64,000 nt of DNA from Dryocosmus kuriphilus (Eukaryota; Arthropoda; Insecta; Hymenoptera; Cynipidae). Positions 55,231 through 64,000 of this stretch are shown here, one piece after another (positions within the stretch are counted from its first letter, which is position 1; the number at the start of each line of letters is the position of its first letter). The position numbers and the translations under genes are program-made. The stretch covers positions 13,377,494 to 13,441,493 of the forward strand of contig CM076192.1 in the NCBI GenBank assembly GCA_038277395.1, read 5' to 3'. The notes beneath the pieces were generated by a model. The model saw only the letters and a program-made list of their open reading frames with translations, was not told where the DNA came from and ran no database searches.

Positions 55231-57207
55231 ATTTTTAATCAGATACACGCTATGTAGCTATTTTTTGTGTTTCAAAGAAATTCCACTGTAACTTTTTTCT
55301 CATCAAATATTTTTATACACCTCAACTACAGTTCAATTTTTATACGCACCTGCACGATGAAAAACATCAGAATTGGACGAAAATAAATTTTCAACTGAAT
55401 CATAAGTCAATTTCACTGCATCTGCTGTAGCCAAGAGTAACACACGATCCACGGTAACTTGTCTCCTAATTTGAAAATTAAAATTTTATACCGAATTTCG
55501 TGTAAATAGTCACATTTGTTTATTGAAATTTATGGAAATTCAATTTTTCATCAGATTAACGCTAATTAGCTATCTTTGTGTTTCAAAGAAATTCCACTCT
55601 AACTTTCTTCTCATCAAATATTTTTATACACCTCAACTACAGTTCAATTTTTATACACACCTGCACGATGAAAAACATCAGAATTGGATGAAAATAAATT
55701 TTCAACTGAATGAAATGTCAACTTCACTGCACCTGCTGTAACAAAAAGTAACACACGATCCACGGTGCCTTGTCTCCTAATTTGAAAATTAAAATTTTAT
55801 ACCGAATTTCATGTAAATAGTCACATTTGTTTATTGAAATTTATCGAAATTCAATTTTTAATCAGATACACGCTATTTAGCTATTTTTGTGTTTCAAAGA
55901 AATTCCACTGTAACTTTTTTCTCATCAAATATTTTTAAACACCTCTTTTACAGTTCAATTTTCATACACACCTGCACGATGAAAAACATCAGAATTGGAT
56001 GAAAGTAAGTTTTCAACTCAATGATAATTCAACTTCACTCCATCTGCTGTAGCAAAAAGTAACACACGATCCACGGTAACTTGTCTCCTAATTTGAAAAT
56101 TAAAATTTTATACCGAATTTCGTGTAAATAGTCACATCTGTTTATTGAAATTTATCGAAATTCAATTTTTAATCAGATACACGCCATTTAGCTATTTTTG
56201 TGTTTCAAAGAAATTCCACTGTAACTTTTTTCTCATCAAATATTTTTAAACACCTATTTTACAGTTCAATTTTCATACACACCTGCACGATGAAAAACAT
56301 CATAATTGGATGAAAATAAGTTTTCAACTCAATGATAATTCAACTTCACTCCATCTGCTGTAGCAAAAAGTAACACGCGATCCACGGTAACTTGTCTCCT
56401 AATTTGAAAATTAAAATTTTATACCGAATTTCGTGTAAATAGTCACATCTGTTTATTGAAATTTATCGAAATTCAATTTTTAATCAGATACACGCTATTT
56501 AGCTATTTTTGTGTTTCAAAGAAATTCCACTGTAACTTTTTTCTCATCAAATATTTTTAAACACCTCAATTTTACAGTTCAATTTTCATACACACCTGCA
56601 CGATGAAAAACATCAGAATTGGATGAAAGTAAGTTTTCAACTCAATGATAATTCAACTTCACTCCATCTGCTGTAGCAAAAAGTAACACGCGATCCACGG
56701 TAACTTGTCTCCTAATTTGAAAATTAAAATTTTTATACCGAATTTCGTGTAAATAGTCACATCTGTAATTGAAATTTATCGAAATTCAATTTCTCATCAG
56801 ATACAGGCTATTTAGCTATTTTTGTGTTTCAAAGAAATTCCACTGTAACTTTTTTCTCATAAAATATTTTTTTACACCTCAACTACAGTTCAATTTTTAT
56901 ACACACCTGCACGATGAAAAACATCAGAATTGGACGAAAATAAATTTTCAACTGAATAAAATGTCAACTTCACTGCGCCTGCTGTAACAAAAAGTAACAC
57001 ACGATCCACGGTGCCTTGTCTCCTAATTTGAAAATTAAAATTTTATATACCGAATTTCATGTAAATAGTCACATTTGTTTATTGAAATTTATCGAAATTC
57101 AATTTTTAATCAGATACACGCTATGTAGCTATTTTTGTGTTTCAAAGAAATTCCACTGTAACTTTTTTCTCGTCAAATATTTTTAAACACCTCATCTACA
57201 GTTCAAT

Positions 57208-57978
57208 TTTCATACACACCTGCACGATGAAAAACATCAGAATTGGATGAAAGTAAGTTTTCAACTCAATGATAATTCAACTTCACTCCATCTGCTGTAG
57301 CAAAAAGTAACACGCGATCCACGGTAACTTGTCTCCTAATTTGAAAATTAAAATTTTATACCGAATTTCGTGTAAATAGTCACATCTGTTAATTGAAATT
57401 TATCGAAATTAAATTTTTTAATCAGATACCCGCTATTTAGCTATCTTTTGTTTCAAAGAAATTCCACTGTAACTTTTTTCTCATCAAATATTTTTAAACA
57501 CCTCTTTTACAGTTCAATTTTCATACACACCTGCACGATGAAAAACATCAGAATTGGATGAAAGTAAGTTTTCAACTCAAAGATAATTCAACTTCACTGC
57601 ATCTGCTGTAGCAAAAAGTAACACACGATCCACGGTAACTTGTCTCCTAATTTGAAAACTAAAATTTTATATCGAATTTCGTGTAAATAGTCACATTTGT
57701 TTACTGAAATTGATCGAAATTCAATTTTTAATGAGATACACGCTATGTAACTATTTTTGTGTTTCAAAGAAATCCACTGTAACTTTTTTCTCGTCAAATA
57801 TTTTTAAAACACCTCATCTACAGTTCAATTTTTCATATACACCTGCACGATGAAAAACATCAGAATTGGATGAAAATAAATTTTCAGCCAGATGTTCAGT
57901 CCACTTTCCCTGCGCCTGCTGTAACAAAAAGTAACACACGATCCACGGTACCTTGTCTCCTAATTTGAAAATTAAAAT
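57208..57978 (+). repeat. Six-monomer-offset duplication, copy 1
   Basis: It matches about 59080-59854 at an offset near 1872 bp. Shared private variants are ATCTGTTAATTGAAATTT, GATACCCGCTATTTAGC, CAACTCAAAGATAATTC (its CAACT at 57573 and 59446), GAAATTGATCGAAATTC, AATGAGATACACGC, CTATGTAACTATT, and the CAGCCAGATGTTCAGTCCAC junction. So many shared rare changes in the same order show block duplication. Confidence 0.8.
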
Positions 57979-59079
57979 TTTATATCGAATTTCGTGTAAA
58001 CAGTCACATTTGTTTACTGAAATTGATCGAAATTCAATTTCTCATCAGATACAGGCTATTTAGCTATTTTTGTGTTTCAAAGAAATTCCACTGTAACTTT
58101 TTTCTCATCAAATATTTTTATACACCTCAACTACAGTTCAATTCTTATACACACCTGCTCGATGAAAAACATCAGAATTGGACGAAAATAAATTTTCAAC
58201 TGAATCACAAGTCAATTTCACTGCATCTGCTGTAGCAAGTGTAACACACGATCCACGGTAACTTGTCTCCTAATTTGAAAATTAAAATTTTTTACCGAAT
58301 TTCGTGTAAATAGTCACATTTGTTTATTGAAATTTATCGACATTCAATTTTTCATCAGATACACGCTATTTAGCAATTTTTGTGTTTCAAAGAAATTCCA
58401 CTGTAACTTTTTTCTCATGAAATATTTTTAAACACCTCTTTTACAGTTAAATTTTCCTACACACCTGCACGACGAAAAACATCAAAATGGATGAAAATAA
58501 ATTTTCAGCTGAATGAAATGTCAACTTCACTGCGCCTGCTGTAACAAAAAGTAACACACGATCCACGGTGCCTTGTCTCCTAACTTGAAAATTATTTAAA
58601 ATTATATTTTGAATTACGTGTAAACAGTCATATTTGTTTATTGAAATTTATCGAAATTCAATTTTTCATCGGATACACGCTATGTAGCTATTTTTTGTGT
58701 TTCAAAGAAATTCCACTGTAACTTTTTTCTCGTCAAATATTTTTAAACACCTCATCTACAGTTGTATTTTCATACACACCGGCACGATGAAAAACATCAG
58801 ACTTGGATGAAAGCAAGTTCTCAACTCAATGATAATTCAACTTCACTGCATCTGCTGTAGCAAAAAGTAACACACGATCCACGGTAACTTGTCTCCTAAT
58901 TTGAAAACTAAAATTTTATATCGAACTTTGTGTAAATAGTCATATTTGTTTACTGAAATTTATCGAAATTCAAGTTTCAATCAGATACCCGCTATTTAGC
59001 TATCTTTGTGTTTCAAAGAAATTCCACTGTAACTTTTTTCTCATCAAATATTTTTAAACACCTCTTTTACAGTTCAATT

Positions 59080-59854
59080 TTCATACACACCTGCACGATG
59101 AAAAACATCAGAATTGGATGAAAGTAAGTTTTCAACTCAATGATAATTCAACTTCACTCCATCTGCTGTAGCAAAAAGTAACACGCGATCCACGGTAACT
59201 TGTCTCCTAATTTGAAAATTAAAATTTTATACCGAATTTCGTGTAAATAGTCACATCTGTTAATTGAAATTTATCGAAATTAAATTTTTTAATCAGATAC
59301 CCGCTATTTAGCTATCTTTTTGTTTCAAAGAAATTCCGCTGTAACTTTTTTTCTCATCAAATATTTTTAAACACCTCTTTTACAGTTCAATTTTCATACA
59401 CACCTGCACGATGAAAAACATCAGAATTGGATGAAAGTAAGTTTTCAACTCAAAGATAATTCAACTTCACTGCATCTGCTGTAGCAAAAAGTAACACACG
59501 ATCCACGGTAACTTGTCTCCTAATTTGAAAACTAAAATTTTATATCGAATTTCGTGTAAATAGTCACATTTGTTTACTGAAATTGATCGAAATTCAATTT
59601 TTAATGAGATACACGCTATGTAACTATTTTTGTGTTTCAAAGAAATTCCACTGTAACTTTTTTCTCGTCAAATATTTTTAAACACCTCATCTACAGTTCA
59701 ATTTTCATACACACCTGCACGATGAAAAACATCAGAATTGGATGAAAATAAATTTTCAGCCAGATGTTCAGTCCACTTCCCTGCGCCTGCTGTAACAAAA
59801 AGTAACACACGATCCACGGTACCTTGTCTCCTAATTTGAAAATTAAAATTTTAT
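59080..59854 (+). repeat. Six-monomer-offset duplication, copy 2
   Basis: This is the counterpart of 57208-57978. Its end overlaps another duplication: the GATCGAAATTC/AATGAGATAC and CAGCCAGATGTTCAGTC set recurs again, with CAGCC at 59757 and 60380, 623 bp (two monomers) apart. Nested offsets of two, four and six units indicate repeated unequal exchange in this edge region. Confidence 0.75.
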
Positions 59855-62800
59855 TTTGAATTTACGTGTAAACAGTCATATTTGTTTATTGAAATTTATC
59901 GAAATTCAATTTTTCATCGGATACACGCTATGTAGCTATTTTTGTGTTTCAAAGAAATTCCACTGTAACTTTTTTCTCGTCAAATATTTTTAAACACCTC
60001 ATCTACAGTTGTATTTTCATACACACCTGCACAATGAAAAACATCAGACTTGCATGAAAGCAAGTTCTCAACTCAATGATAATTCAACTTCACTGCATCT
60101 GCTGTAGCAAAAGTAACACACGATCCACGGTAACTTGTCTCCTAATTTGAAAACTAAAATTTTATATCGAATTTCGTGTAAATAGTCACATTTGTTTACT
60201 GAAATTGATCGAAATTCAATTTTTAATGAGATACACGCTATGTACCTATTTTTGTGTTTCAAAGAAATTCCACTGTAACTTTTTTCTCGTCAAATATTTT
60301 TAAACACCTCATCAACAGTTCAATTTTTCATACACACCTGCACGATGAAAAACATCAGAATTGGATGAAAATAAATTTTCAGCCAGATGTTCAGTCAACT
60401 TCCCTGCGCCTGCTGTAACAAAAAGTAACACACGATCCACGGTACCTTGTCTCCTAATTTAAAAATTAAAATTTTATATCGAATTTCGTGTAAACAGTCA
60501 CATTTGATCATTGAAATTTATCGACATTCAATTTTTCATCAGATACACGCCATTTAGCTATTTTTGTGTTTCAAAGAAATTCCACTCTAACATTTTTTCT
60601 CATCAAATATTTTTAAACGCCTCTTTTACAGTTCAATTTTCATACACACCTGCACGATGAAAAACATCATAATTGGATGAAAATAAATTTTGAACTGAAT
60701 GAAATGTCAACTTCACTGCGCCTGCTGTAACAAAATGTAACACACGATCCACGGTGCCTTGTCTCCTAATTTGAAAATTAAAATTTTATACCGAATTTCA
60801 TGTAAATAGTCACATTTGTTTATTGAAATTTATCGACATTCAATTTTTATGAGATACACGCTATGTAGCTATTTTTGTGTTTCAAAGAAATTCCACTGTA
60901 ACTTTTTTCTCGTCAAATATTTTTAAACACCTCATCTACAGTTCAATTTTCATACACACCTGCACGATGAAAAACATCAGAATTGGATGAAAGTAAGTTT
61001 TCAACTCAATGATAATTCAACTTCACTCCATCTGCTGTAGCAAAAAGTAACACGCGATCCACGGTAACTTGTCTCCTAATTTGAAAATTAAAATTTTATA
61101 TCGAATTTCGTGTAAACAGTCACATTTGTTTACTGAAATTTATCGAAATTCAATTTCTCATCAGATACAGGCTATTTAGCTATTTTTGTGTTTCAAAGAA
61201 ATTCCACTGTAACTTTTTTCTCATCAAATATTTTTATACACCTCAACTACAGTTCAATTTTTATACACACCTGCACGATGAAAAACATCAGAATTGGGCG
61301 AAAATAAATTTTCAACTGAATCACAAGTCAATTTCACTGCATCTGCTGTAGCCAAGTGTAACACACGATCCACGGTAACTTGTCTCCTAATTTGAAAATT
61401 AAAATTTTTTACCGAATTTCGTGTAAATAGTCACATTTGTTTATTGAAATTTATCGACATTCAATTTTTCATCAGATACACGCTATTTAGCAATTTTTAT
61501 GTTTCAAAGAAATTCCACTGTAACTTTTTTCTCATCAAATATTTTTAAACACCTCTTTTACAGTTAAATTTTCCTACACACCTGCACGACGAAAAACATC
61601 AGAATTGGGTGAAAATAAATTTTCAACTGAATGAAATGTCAACTTCACTGCGCCTGCTGTAACAAAAAGTAACACAAGATCCACGGTGCCTTGTCTCCTA
61701 ATTTGAAAATTAAAATTTTATACCGAATTTCATGTAAATAGTCACATTTGTTTATTGAAATTTATCGACATTCAATTTTTCATCAGATACACGCTATTTA
61801 GCTATTTCTTTGTTTCAAAAAATTCCACTGTAACTTTTTTCTCATCAAATATTTTTATACACCTCAACTACAGTTCAATTTTTATACACACCTGCACGGT
61901 GAAAAACATCAAAATTGGATGAAAATAAATTTTCAACTGAATCATAAGTCAACTTCACTCTGCCTGCTGTAACAAAAAGTAACACACGATCCACGGTGCC
62001 TTGTCTCCTAATTTGAAAATTAAAATTTTATACCGAATTTCATGTAAATAGTCACATTTGTTTATTGAAATTTATCGACATTCAATTTTTCATCAGATAC
62101 ACGCCATTTAGCTATTTTTGTGTTTCAAAGAAATTCCACTGCAACATTTTTCTCATCAAATATTTTTAAACGCCTCTTTTACAGTTCAATTTTCATACAC
62201 ACCTACACGATGAAAAACATCATAATTGGATGAAAATAAATTTTTCAACTGAACTGAATGAAATTCAACTTCACTGCGCCTGCTGTAACAAAATGTAACA
62301 CACGATCCACGGTGCCTTGTCTCCTAATTTGAAAAAAATTAAAATTTTATACCGAATTTCATGTAAATAGTCACATTTGTTTATTGAAATTTATCGACAT
62401 TCAATTTTTCATCAGATACACGCTATTTAGCTATTTTTTTGTTTCAAAAAATTCCACTGTAACTTTTTTCTCATCAAATATTTTTATACACCTCAACTAC
62501 AGTTCAATTTTTATACACACCTGCACGGCGAAAAACATCAAAATTGGATGAAAATAAATTTTCAACTGAATCATAATTCAACTTCACTGCATCTGCTGTA
62601 GCAAAAAGTAACACACGATCCACGGTAACTTGTCTCCTAATTTGAAAACTAAAATTTTATATCGAATTTCGTGTAAATAGTCACATTTGTTTACTAAAAT
62701 TTATCGACATTCAATTTTTCATCAGATACACGCTATGTAGCTATTTTTGTGTTTCAAAGAAATTGCACTGTAACTTTTTTCTCGTCAAATATTTTTAAAC

Positions 62801-63538
62801 ACCTCATCTACAGTTCAATTTTTCATACACACCTGCACGATGAAAAACATCAGACTTGGATGAAAGTAAATTTTTAACTGAATGATAATTCAACTTTACT
62901 GCATCTGCTGTAGCAAAAAGTAACACACGATCCACGGTAACTTGTCTCCTAATATGAAAATTAAAATTTTATACCGAATTTCGTGTAAATAGTCACATTT
63001 GTTTACGAAATTTATCGAAATTCAATTTTTAATCAGATACACGCTATGTAGCTATTTTTGTGTTTCAAAAAGAAATTCCACTGTAACTTTTTTCTCGTCA
63101 AAAATATTTTTAAACACCTCGTCTACAGTTCTATTGTCATACACACACCTGCACGATGAAAAACATCAGACTTGGATGAAAGTAAATTTTCAACTGAATC
63201 ATAAGTCAATTTCACTGCATCTGCTGCAGCCAAAAGTAACACACGATCCACGGTAAACTTGTCTCCTAATTTGAAGATTAAAATTTTATACCGAATTTCG
63301 TATAAATAGTCACATCTGTTTATTGAAATTTATCTGTTACGTTCGGGAATTCTATTTATAAAAAAAAATCAAATTGTTTAATTAATGAGTCATGAATTCA
63401 CCGAAGAGTTACAATTTAATTATACCCCTTTTTAAAGGATATTGATAAGTTATGGGTCTTCTCTCTACCTTATTGGTTCAAGGTTTTTATAATTTTGCTT
63501 TAAGAAGTTTGATGCTTATATTTTCGTTGAATCGGGCA

Positions 63539-63574
63539 AATAAATGAGTATACAAATTTGTGTGTGTAAATAAA
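63539..63574 (+). promoter_or_regulatory. Two candidate polyadenylation signals
   Basis: AATAAA occurs at 63539-63544 and 63569-63574, followed by GT/T-rich sequence (the TGTGTG runs around 63560 and 63640). That is the usual arrangement of an animal polyadenylation site and would suit an LTR. In AT-rich DNA AATAAA also occurs by chance, so this is weak. Confidence 0.2.
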
Positions 63575-63729
63575 ATGGAAGAAATTTATTGGTTCATAGT
63601 TCATTTTATAATCTTATATATGTATATGTAGTAGTGTGTGTTTTTAGTGTTGTGTGTTTAAATGATACGTGTACGTTACCAATCTGCAATCCAGAGATAA
63701 TCACCATTCACTTCTTTTATTAATCACTA

Positions 63730-63747
63730 CTCCCGTTTTGTAGGGAG
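63730..63747. repeat. Inverted repeat, 5-bp arms
   Basis: CTCCC (63730-63734) and GGGAG (63743-63747) are separated by 8 nt. Short alone, but it is the first of four inverted repeats lying close together in the flank. Confidence 0.5.
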
Positions 63748-63759
63748 GCAGAATTCCGG

Positions 63760-63781
63760 GTAATTCTATTTTTAGAATTAC
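63760..63781. repeat. Perfect 9-bp hairpin with TTTT loop
   Basis: GTAATTCTA (63760-63768) and TAGAATTAC (63773-63781) are perfectly complementary around a four-T loop. Confidence 0.8.
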
Positions 63782-63815
63782 AATTGTCTATTCTGTTTCA
63801 CTTTTTATTATTTCA

Positions 63816-63868
63816 ACAGTTATCCCCGGATAAGTGAAGCTTATTCGAACCGGCGTTGGGATAACTGT
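63816..63868. repeat. 53-nt structure: 11-bp stem enclosing two hairpins
   Basis: ACAGTTATCCC (63816-63826) pairs perfectly with GGGATAACTGT (63858-63868). Directly inside, CGGATAAG (63827-63834) pairs with CTTATTCG (63840-63847), with one G-T wobble and a TGAAG loop. The remaining AACCGGCGTT (63848-63857) can close as AAC/GTT around CGGC. Every base thus fits a three-way junction with no unpaired bases at the junction. This could be an RNA structure in an LTR or leader, or a DNA cruciform. The pairing is seen; the function is unknown. Confidence 0.65.
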
Positions 63869-63911
63869 CTACTCGCTAAAATTAAGAAAAGGGTTTTTAA
63901 GTTTTGTTGGT

Positions 63912-63942
63912 AGTCAGGACCGTTTTTGAAAGAAAACTGACT
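63912..63942. repeat. Inverted repeat, 6-bp arms
   Basis: AGTCAG (63912-63917) and CTGACT (63937-63942) flank a 19-nt A/T-rich loop. It is the last of the four inverted repeats. After it the window ends in T-rich sequence with no recognisable feature. Confidence 0.5.
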
Positions 63943-64000
63943 CCCTCTTTTATTTGTCCGTTTTTAATTATTTTTTTAACCAGTAACGATTACTTGTAAA

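Larger units (their letters stand above)
44333..63334 (+). repeat. Satellite DNA array, about 311-bp monomer, right contig
   Basis: This is the same monomer in the same orientation, about 61 units. The first 11 kb is nearly uniform. From about 55.2 kb the units diverge and carry edge-specific variants: GGTGCCTTG, TTTCATGTAAATAG, TATCGACATTC and CTGCGCCTGCTG. The array ends inside a monomer, just after TTTATC (63329-63334), where the next unit bases should be GAAATTC. Everything after that point is unrelated to the satellite. Confidence 0.98.
55230..63334 (+). repeat. Divergent right edge of the array with 4-, 6- and 10-monomer offsets
   Basis: CACTCCATCTG with AACACGCGATCC recurs at 57284, 59155 and 61024 (1871 and 1869 bp, six monomers). 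GCAAGTTCTCAAC units recur at 58813 and 60060 (1247 bp, four). GTTAAATTTTCCTAC recurs at 58446 and 61563 (3117 bp, ten). AAACGCCTC recurs at 60615 and 62168 (1553 bp, five). GGTGCCTTG, absent from the rest of the array, occurs near 55766, 57011, 58568, 60753, 61686, 61996 and 62311. Greater divergence at a satellite edge is usual where unequal exchange is less effective. Confidence 0.75.
63335..64000 (+). mobile_element. Non-satellite flank, possible LTR retrotransposon 5' end
   Basis: The satellite stops mid-unit at 63334 and the new sequence begins TGTTACGTTCGGGAATTC. TGTTAC-type starts are common for Ty3/Gypsy and Bel/Pao LTRs, and an abrupt start inside a monomer is what an insertion would give. 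The stretch has two AATAAA words, a TATATA run and several inverted repeats, and no open frame of note. No matching LTR end, primer-binding site, polyprotein or target-site duplication is visible, as only 666 bases are in view. It may instead be another mobile element or unique DNA bordering the array. Confidence 0.35.

Noticed and set aside
27647..60262. Minus-strand open frames near 27647-27829, 57594-57797 and 60068-60262
   Set aside because: They are antisense readings of the same monomer, open only in a few copies. Nothing else supports coding.
529..63256. Dozens of 60-90 codon open frames, mostly plus strand, beginning MKFIEIQFF or similar
   Set aside because: They are the same monomer segment, from the TTATTGAAATTTATCG region to the TAG/TAA in CTGCTGTAG. 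They appear only where indels leave the frame open, and the frame shifts from unit to unit. There is no frame preservation, so these are not genes.
1..63334. CRISPR array
   Set aside because: The regular unit is 311 bp and conserved throughout. There are no short repeats with unique spacers and no cas genes.
1..63334. Inverted segments or strand switches within the array
   Set aside because: I looked for reverse-complement landmarks such as CCGTGGATC and found none. All units, including fragments in the scrambled patches, have the same orientation.
63816..63868. tRNA gene suggested by the folded structure
   Set aside because: The fold has only two internal hairpins and is 53 nt long. No T-arm GTTCGANNC or A-box consensus is in the right place and no anticodon arm of seven-base loop is present.

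Overview
The window is almost entirely one satellite DNA array. From base 1 to 63334 the same AT-rich monomer of about 311 bp (29% G+C in a representative unit) repeats head to tail on one strand, roughly 200 copies. It is interrupted only by a 500-base N gap (43833-44332). I find no protein-coding gene, rRNA, tRNA or CRISPR array. The apparent 60-90 codon open frames are the same stretch of the monomer translated again and again, and they break wherever a homopolymer changes length. The last 666 bases (63335-64000) are non-satellite DNA. They start abruptly inside a monomer with TGTTACG, which resembles the terminus of an LTR retrotransposon, and they contain a run of inverted repeats.

The setting looks like constitutive heterochromatin (centromeric, pericentromeric or subtelomeric) of a eukaryote. 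Long tandem identity, the exact 500-N placeholder and no genes point to a scaffolded nuclear chromosome. The unit's seven CpG sites are close to the number expected from its base composition, so CpG is not depleted. Together with the AT-richness this suits an insect or another lineage with sparse CpG methylation, but I do not recognise the species or the satellite family.

Layout. 1-8.6 kb: mixed variants with a 7-monomer (about 2.19 kb) higher-order period. 8.6-17 kb: the most diverse left-hand part, with a 14-monomer (about 4.37 kb) repeat containing a 7-monomer sub-period, then three consecutive units of a divergent subfamily. 17-24 kb: ordinary units with many small indels. 24-34.4 kb: homogeneous core. 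34.47-35.4 kb, 40.49-41.17 kb and 41.71-42.53 kb: patches where units are shortened and monomer fragments are out of order. 44.3-55.2 kb: homogeneous again. 55.2-63.3 kb: divergent edge with its own variants and 4-, 6- and 10-monomer higher-order offsets. 63.3-64 kb: flank.

Sequence variants at the two ends resemble each other more than either resembles the centre, as if one variant expanded inside an older array. The scrambled patches and the gap may partly be assembly artefacts, so fine structure near them should not be trusted.
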